Shown here: positions 61,212-64,000 of the stretch, piece after piece
Numbering within the stretch: the first letter of the stretch is position 1
How the letters are laid out: each line of letters opens with the position of its first letter
Assembly: GCF_001182745.1 (NCBI RefSeq)
Contig: NZ_LN868938.1
Coordinates: forward strand, 1,736,001-1,800,000
Source of the DNA: Nocardia farcinica
GTDB taxonomy: Bacteria; Actinomycetota; Actinomycetes; Mycobacteriales; Mycobacteriaceae
Direction of reading: 5' to 3'
Length of the DNA: 64,000 nt
Program-made: the position numbers and the translations under genes
Notes under the pieces: model-generated
Database searches by the model: none
What the model saw: the letters and a program-made list of their open reading frames with translations, nothing else
What the model was told of the DNA's origin: nothing

Positions 61212-62618
61212 ATGAGCGAGAAGACTTCACTGCCCACCACCTACTGCATCGTCGGCGCCGGTCCGATGGGTCTGATCGCGGCGCGAGCCATGCGCCGCTA
61301 CGGGATCGACGTCGAGATCGTCGAGCGGCACAGCCGGGTCGGCGGACTGTGGGACATCGACAACCCCGGCTCGCCGATGTACGAAACGTGCCACTTCATC
61401 ACCAGCAGAGACCACGGCGGCTTCATCGGGTATCCGATGCCCGCCGACTATCCCGACTACCCCTCCTGGCGACAGATCCGGGACTACATCCGGAGCATGG
61501 CCGCGGCGTACGGACTCACCGATCTCGTCCGTTTCGACACCGAGGTCCACAGTGCCCGCCCGATCACGACCGGGTCGGGCACCTATTGGAAAGTCGTCTT
61601 CGGTTCGGGCGAGACCCGTGACTACCGCGGAGTCGTCTACGCCTGCGGGCAGCAGTGGCACCCGTTCGTCCCCCGCATCCCCGGCCACGAATCCTTCACC
61701 GGACGTTTCCTGCATTCCCGCGACTACCGCTCGGCCGACGAGTTCGCCGGGAAACGGGTGCTGGTGATCGGCGCGGGCAACAGCGGCGTGGACATCGCCG
61801 TCGACGCGGCCTTCCACGCCGAACGCGCCCACCTGTCGACCCGCCGCGCCTACCACTTCTTCCCGAAGCAGGTATTCGGCGTCCCGACACCCGATCTGGT
61901 GAACGGAAAGGTCCAGCTCCCCGATCTCCCGTTGCTGGCCGGTCTGACCCCCGAGCAACAACTCGAGCTCGTGCTCGCCACGGTCGGTGACCTGAGCCGG
62001 TTCGGACTGCCGGTGCCCGACAACCCCGTCGGCGCGACGCAGCCGATCGTCAGCAATCTCGCCCTGCACTGCTTCTCACACGGGACGCTGACGCCGCGGC
62101 CGGACGTGGCGAGCATCGACGGGTCGACCGTCCGTTTCGTCGACGGCAGCACCGCCGAGGTGGACGTCATCGTCGCGGCCACCGGATACGATATCGAAAT
62201 CCCCTGGCTGCCGGACGGATTGGTGCCCTTCGCCGAGGGCCACCCCGTGTTCCACCTTGGCACCTTCGCCGACGGTGTCCCCGGACTGTACGCCGTGGGC
62301 GTGTTGCATCCCAGCGTCTCGGACGCCTGGTCGGTCTTCGATCAGCTCTTCCAGCTGGCGGCTGCCGACGCGCACGCCACCCTCACCGGGGCGAACGCCG
62401 AGAACATGCGCAGAATCCGCGAGGACTACCGGCCCGATCTCAAGGCCGACTTCCCCTTCATCGATGTACGGCGAAACGTGAATCAGGCCGACGTGCGGCG
62501 CTTCCGGGCCATGATCGCCGAAGCGGCGGACCGGTTCGGCGTCGCTGTCCCCGACCCCGGCGACGCCTGCTTCTACGCCGACCAGCTCGTACGCCACGTC
62601 GCCGCCCGCTCGGCCTGA
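61212..62618 (+). CDS. flavin-containing monooxygenase
   Basis: 468 aa. FAD motif VGAGPMGLIAARAMRRYG, FMO fingerprint F162-x-G-x3-H168-x3-Y172, NADPH motif GAGNSGVDIAVDA (~187-199), ATGYD signature (ATGYDIEIPWLPDG). Some enzymes of this class carry out Baeyer-Villiger oxidation. Starts 25 bp after the esterase and ends 14 bp before the dehydrogenase. Confidence 0.9.
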   Translation: MSEKTSLPTTYCIVGAGPMGLIAARAMRRYGIDVEIVERHSRVGGLWDIDNPGSPMYETCHFITSRDHGGFIGYPMPADYPDYPSWRQIRDYIRSMAAAYGLTDLVRFDTEVHSARPITTGSGTYWKVVFGSGETRDYRGVVYACGQQWHPFVPRIPGHESFTGRFLHSRDYRSADEFAGKRVLVIGAGNSGVDIAVDAAFHAERAHLSTRRAYHFFPKQVFGVPTPDLVNGKVQLPDLPLLAGLTPEQQLELVLATVGDLSRFGLPVPDNPVGATQPIVSNLALHCFSHGTLTPRPDVASIDGSTVRFVDGSTAEVDVIVAATGYDIEIPWLPDGLVPFAEGHPVFHLGTFADGVPGLYAVGVLHPSVSDAWSVFDQLFQLAAADAHATLTGANAENMRRIREDYRPDLKADFPFIDVRRNVNQADVRRFRAMIAEAADRFGVAVPDPGDACFYADQLVRHVAARSA

Positions 62619-62632
62619 GGGAAGGACCTGCG

Positions 62633-63712
62633 ATGCGTGCAGCAGTGTGCCCGGAGCAGGGCACGGTCGCGGTGACCGATGTCCCCGACCCCGAGTTGCG
62701 GGCGCCCACCGACGTGATTCTGCGGATCCGGGCCACCACGATCTGCGGCAGCGACCTCCATCTGAGGAACGGACACATCCCCACGCCGTGGGGTTTCTGC
62801 CTCGGCCACGAGTATGTCGGCGAGGTCGTCGAGATCGGTGGGGCGGTGTCGCAGGTGCGGATCGGTGACCGGGTCGTCGGACCCGCCGCGCCGTGGTGCG
62901 GCAGCTGCCCGACCTGTCGCCGTGGCCGGATACAGCGCTGTCCCCGCGGCGGAGTGTTCGGCTCCGGCGCCGCGTGGGGCGACCTCGGCGGCGCGCAGGC
63001 CGAATACCTGCGGGTGCCGTGGGGGGACCGGATCCTGTCGGCCGTTCCGGACACAATCGAGGACGGGCAGGCGCTGACCGTCGGCGATGTGCTCTCCACC
63101 GGCTGGACGGCGGTGCGCCGATCGGTGCATGGGCCCGGCGCCACCGTGCTCGTGCTCGGCTGCGGCCCGGTCGGGCTCTCCGCGATCCATACCGCGTCGC
63201 TGTACGGGCCGAGCCGGATCGTCGCCGTGGATTCCGTTCCGGAACGCCTGCGGCTGGCACGCGCCCTCGGCGCCACGCACACCGTCGGCGCGGACGAGGA
63301 CGTCGCCGCGGCGATCGCCGATCTCACCGACGGGCTCGGCGCCGACTCCGTCATCGAGGCAGCCGGGGCGGACGCGGCCTTTGCCACCGCCACCGCCGCG
63401 GTGTCCATCGGCGGGACGATCGCCGTCGTCGGGATTCACGGCGCGCCGGTCGAGGTGCCGATGGCCGACCTGCTGACGAAGAACGTCTCGATCTGGGCCG
63501 GGCTCGGCGACCTCGGACGGATGGACGAACTCCTCGCGCTCATCGCCGCGGGGCGGCTCGATCCAGCACCGATGTTCACCCACCACCTGCCGTTCGACCG
63601 CATCGAAGACGCGTACCGGATGATGGACGCGGGAGCGAACGGCATGGTGAAACCGCTGATCACCTCGATCACGCCCGGACGGCGGGGCGCCGGAATCCGG
63701 CTCCGGTCGTGA
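62633..63712 (+). CDS. zinc-dependent alcohol dehydrogenase
   Basis: 359 aa MDR. Catalytic zinc ligands C38 and H59-E60, structural zinc Cys89-x2-C-x2-C-x7-C103, NAD motif LGCGPVGLSAIHTAS, then ValAspSer (AVDSVPERL) suggesting NAD. Likely oxidises secondary or primary alcohols; with the monooxygenase and esterase it forms a plausible alcohol-to-ester-to-acid route. ATG 62633 follows GAAGGA. Confidence 0.93.
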   Translation: MRAAVCPEQGTVAVTDVPDPELRAPTDVILRIRATTICGSDLHLRNGHIPTPWGFCLGHEYVGEVVEIGGAVSQVRIGDRVVGPAAPWCGSCPTCRRGRIQRCPRGGVFGSGAAWGDLGGAQAEYLRVPWGDRILSAVPDTIEDGQALTVGDVLSTGWTAVRRSVHGPGATVLVLGCGPVGLSAIHTASLYGPSRIVAVDSVPERLRLARALGATHTVGADEDVAAAIADLTDGLGADSVIEAAGADAAFATATAAVSIGGTIAVVGIHGAPVEVPMADLLTKNVSIWAGLGDLGRMDELLALIAAGRLDPAPMFTHHLPFDRIEDAYRMMDAGANGMVKPLITSITPGRRGAGIRLRS

Positions 63713-63718
63713 CGGCCA

Positions 63719-63767
63719 CCCGCACGGCCACCGTCGGCGCCCACGACACCGACGGTGGCCGTGCGGG
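63719..63767. terminator. strong bidirectional terminator
   Basis: 19-bp perfect stem (63719-63737 with 63749-63767) and an 11-nt loop, 6 bp after the dehydrogenase stop and 1 bp beyond the P450 stop. Confidence 0.8.
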
Positions 63768-63768
63768 A

Positions 63769-64000
63769 TCACGCCGTCAGGTACACCGGCAGGTGGCGGT
63801 GGCCGTTGGAGATGAAGCTCTGCACCGTGCCGAGTTCGTCGGAGGCGGCGGCCAGGCGCAGGTTCGGGAAGCGGTCGAACAGGGCGGGGAGCGCGATGGA
63901 CGCCTCGAGGCGGGCCAGCGGGGCGCCGAGGCAGTGGTGGGCGCCGTAGCCGAAGGCCAGGTGGTCCTTGGTGGTTCGGCTCAGGTCGAATTCGTCGGCG
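63769..64000 (-). CDS. cytochrome P450, C-terminal part (runs off the window)
   Basis: 77 codons plus one base are inside the window. The haem-binding signature [22 protein letters not shown] (FxxGxxxCxG) is intact, followed by [12 protein letters not shown] and the last strand [13 protein letters not shown] before the stop at 63769-63771. N-terminal part and start lie beyond 64000. Partner ferredoxin not visible. Converges on the alcohol dehydrogenase operon. Confidence 0.92.
   Translation of the reverse strand, partial: ADEFDLSRTTKDHLAFGYGAHHCLGAPLARLEASIALPALFDRFPNLRLAAASDELGTVQSFISNGHRHLPVYLTA

Overview
The window is chromosomal DNA from a high-GC actinobacterium, most likely a Nocardia or a close mycolic-acid relative. 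The signs are: about 68-77% GC in the coding lines I counted; an Lsr2 nucleoid protein; a four-gene conservon (cvnA-D); F420-type and FMN-type luciferase-like oxidoreductases; an Rv0910-type protein; an LppA/LppV-like lipoprotein; and a lipid-anchored class A beta-lactamase. I see no tRNA, rRNA, CRISPR array, insertion sequence, phage or plasmid replication gene. The segment reads as ordinary chromosome.

Layout. 1-7.3 kb: a GlxA-type regulator, a Gfo/Idh/MocA oxidoreductase, an M50-type membrane peptidase homologue, gluconokinase, a membrane Ser/Thr kinase with an ectodomain, a secreted DUF5995 protein and a DUF574-type methyltransferase. 7.3-13.6 kb: a phytoene-dehydrogenase-like oxidoreductase, a small secreted protein, FabG divergent from a QsdR-like TetR regulator, an orphan LutC, a family 5 uracil-DNA glycosylase and proline dehydrogenase. 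13.7-16.4 kb: the conservon. 17-22.4 kb: YceI, a two-gene flavin monooxygenase/FMN reductase pair with small coding repeats, an Rv0910-like protein, a DHA2 efflux pump and an SDR-hemerythrin pair. 23.0-27.2 kb: a nine-gene envelope-stress operon (sigma factor, anti-sigma-like zinc motif fused to an Asp23 domain, several Asp23 proteins, DUF2273, DUF6286, AmaP-like). 27.4-32.7 kb: small secreted, lipo- and membrane proteins plus an F420-type oxidoreductase.

32.9-37.8 kb is a zinc uptake locus, aztA divergent from aztBCD. It shares one Zur-like box, and the permease is fused to an extra beta-propeller through what looks like an internal lipoprotein signal. 38-41.3 kb holds small envelope/stress genes (DUF4235, DUF3618, holin-like, DUF6328, DUF5709). 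41.4-50 kb holds a Baeyer-Villiger-type monooxygenase, a hydrolase, Lsr2, an FUSC transporter, a flavin oxidoreductase and a secreted lipase. 49.9-57.6 kb holds a PucR/CdaR regulator next to the beta-lactamase, an aldo-keto reductase with its MerR regulator, a second GlxA regulator, an AraC regulator and a carboxymuconolactone-decarboxylase-like protein. 57.7-63.7 kb holds an ArsR-AHSA1 pair and an AraC-controlled module of beta-lactamase-fold esterase, flavin monooxygenase and zinc alcohol dehydrogenase. The window ends inside a cytochrome P450.

The items most worth a second look are the AztB-propeller fusion with its mid-protein lipobox, the sigma/ZAS-Asp23 stress operon, the alcohol-ketone-ester module, and the tandem repeats at 5.45 kb and 18.3 kb. 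All family names come from reading motifs by eye; no database search was run.
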